Shown: positions 5,264 to 6,072 of the stretch, in pieces
How positions within the stretch are numbered: the first letter of the stretch is position 1
Layout of the letters: every line of letters begins with the position of its first letter
Assembly (NCBI GenBank): GCA_025464795.1
Contig: JAODNB010000002.1
Coordinates: 1-6,072, forward strand
From: Frankiales bacterium
Lineage (GTDB): Bacteria; Actinomycetota; Actinomycetes; Mycobacteriales; SCTD01
DNA: 6,072 bases
Reading direction: 5' to 3'
Made by a program: the position numbers and the translations under genes
The notes under the pieces: generated by a model
The model's input: the letters and a program-made list of their open reading frames with translations, nothing else
Told to the model about the DNA's origin: nothing
The model's database searches: none

Positions 5264-6072
5264 CTCGGCGAGACGGCGTACCCAGCGTCCGTGAGCGCGG
5301 TGATGACGGCATCGGAGTGCTCTGCGCCCCGGGTCTCCAGCTGCATGTCGACCTCGACCTCGTCGAGGTGCAGGTTGCGGCCGGTCCGCTGGTGCTCGAC
5401 GTCGAGGACGTTCGCGCCCGAGGCACCGAGGACGGCCAGCAGTCGGGCCAGCTCTCCGGGCCGGTCCGGGATCCGGCAGACCAGCGACAGGAACCTGCCG
5501 GCGGCGACGAGCCCGTGCCGGATGACCTTCGACAGCAGCAGCGGATCGATGTTCCCGCCGCTGAGGACCACGACGACGGGTGGCTCGAAGGCGCCCGGCT
5601 CCTGCATCACGGCGGCCAGGCCCGCAGCACCTGCCGGCTCGATCACCAGCTTCGCGCGCTCGAGGCTCAGCAGGAGGGCGCGGGACAGCGCGTCGTCGTC
5701 GACGGTCACCACGCGGTCCACGAGGTCGCGCACGTGGACGAAGGTCACCTCGCCAGGACAGCCGACCGAGATCCCGTCGGCCATCGTCGTCATGGTCGCG
5801 AGCGCCTGAGGGGAGCCTGCGGCGAGAGATGGCGCGAACGAGGCCGCGCCCTCCGCCTGCGCGGCGACGACCTCCACGTCGGGTCGGGTGGCCTTCACAG
5901 CGGCCGCGATGCCCGCTACGAGGCCCCCTCCCCCGGTGCAGACCACGATCGTCTTGACGTCGGGGCACTGCTCGAGGATCTCGAGCCCGACCGTTCCCTG
6001 CCCGGCGATGACGTTGGCGTGGTCGAACGGGTGGATCAGCACCGCCCCGGTCTCGGTGGCGAACTGACCTGC
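5260..6072 (-). CDS. ilvA: Threonine ammonia-lyase (threonine dehydratase), C-terminal two-thirds
   Basis: PLP enzyme converting L-threonine to 2-oxobutanoate and ammonia, the first step of isoleucine synthesis from threonine. The frame is open across the window edge; 270 residues are visible, so about 130-140 N-terminal residues, including the PLP-binding lysine, are off the edge. The GTG at 6042 is internal, because homologous sequence (VLIHPFDHANVIAGQGT) runs through it. In the visible part, the phosphate-binding loop TGGGGL is at 46-51, and SGGN at 171-174 supplies the serine expected to face the PLP ring nitrogen. A single ACT domain is at about 193-268 (CRIPDRPGELARLL at its start). One ACT domain indicates the medium-length form. 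This could be isoleucine-inhibited biosynthetic IlvA or a catabolic TdcB-like enzyme; the sequence does not decide. Confidence 0.92.
   Translation of the reverse strand, partial: AGQFATETGAVLIHPFDHANVIAGQGTVGLEILEQCPDVKTIVVCTGGGGLVAGIAAAVKATRPDVEVVAAQAEGAASFAPSLAAGSPQALATMTTMADGISVGCPGEVTFVHVRDLVDRVVTVDDDALSRALLLSLERAKLVIEPAGAAGLAAVMQEPGAFEPPVVVVLSGGNIDPLLLSKVIRHGLVAAGRFLSLVCRIPDRPGELARLLAVLGASGANVLDVEHQRTGRNLHLDEVEVDMQLETRGAEHSDAVITALTDAGYAVSPS

Noticed and set aside
4361..5968. 535-residue minus-strand frame
   Set aside because: It crosses the ilvA end, greA and DUF4307 in the wrong frame or strand; long Arg/Gly/Pro runs indicate GC-driven absence of stops.

Overview
The window is GC-rich, densely packed bacterial chromosome from an actinobacterium that almost certainly makes mycothiol. 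The clearest evidence is a mycothiol S-conjugate amidase gene (mca) in its characteristic neighbourhood: a small membrane protein on one side, and a divergent DUF4307 membrane protein followed by greA on the other. From memory this is the order of Mycobacterium tuberculosis Rv1080c-Rv1083. GTG starts, weak or absent Shine-Dalgarno sequences and strong codon-position GC bias also fit. I cannot name a genus.

Layout. Positions 84-1435 (minus) hold two permease subunits of an OpuC/OsmU-type osmoprotectant ABC importer, joined by an ATGA overlap. Their ATPase, 1451-2395, is transcribed divergently from a junction of about 15 bases. No substrate-binding protein is visible; it may lie off the left edge. 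Positions 2367-2762 (minus) encode a small stand-alone GHKL ATPase of the RsbW/anti-sigma type. After a 100-base divergent intergenic region, 2863-3288 (plus) encodes ArfB, a GGQ-motif ribosome-rescue peptidyl-tRNA hydrolase. Positions 3439-4320 (minus) are mca, translationally coupled to a 70-residue membrane protein at 3230-3442. Divergent from mca are a DUF4307 protein (4332-4733) and greA (4754-5263). The right edge is the C-terminal two-thirds of a threonine ammonia-lyase (ilvA, medium form with one ACT domain), minus strand, running out of the window.

Functional reading. The window is a mosaic of housekeeping and stress functions rather than one pathway: osmolyte uptake, a possible sigma-factor or stress switch, rescue of stalled ribosomes, mycothiol-based detoxification, rescue of backtracked RNA polymerase, and isoleucine precursor synthesis. 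The most distinctive property is the packing. All three convergent gene pairs overlap in coding sequence (29, 59 and 4 bases), and two of the three divergent junctions have only about 11-15 bases between starts. I see no mobile element, CRISPR array, RNA gene or convincing novel multi-gene system. The least described pieces are the small membrane protein and the DUF4307 protein that flank mca.
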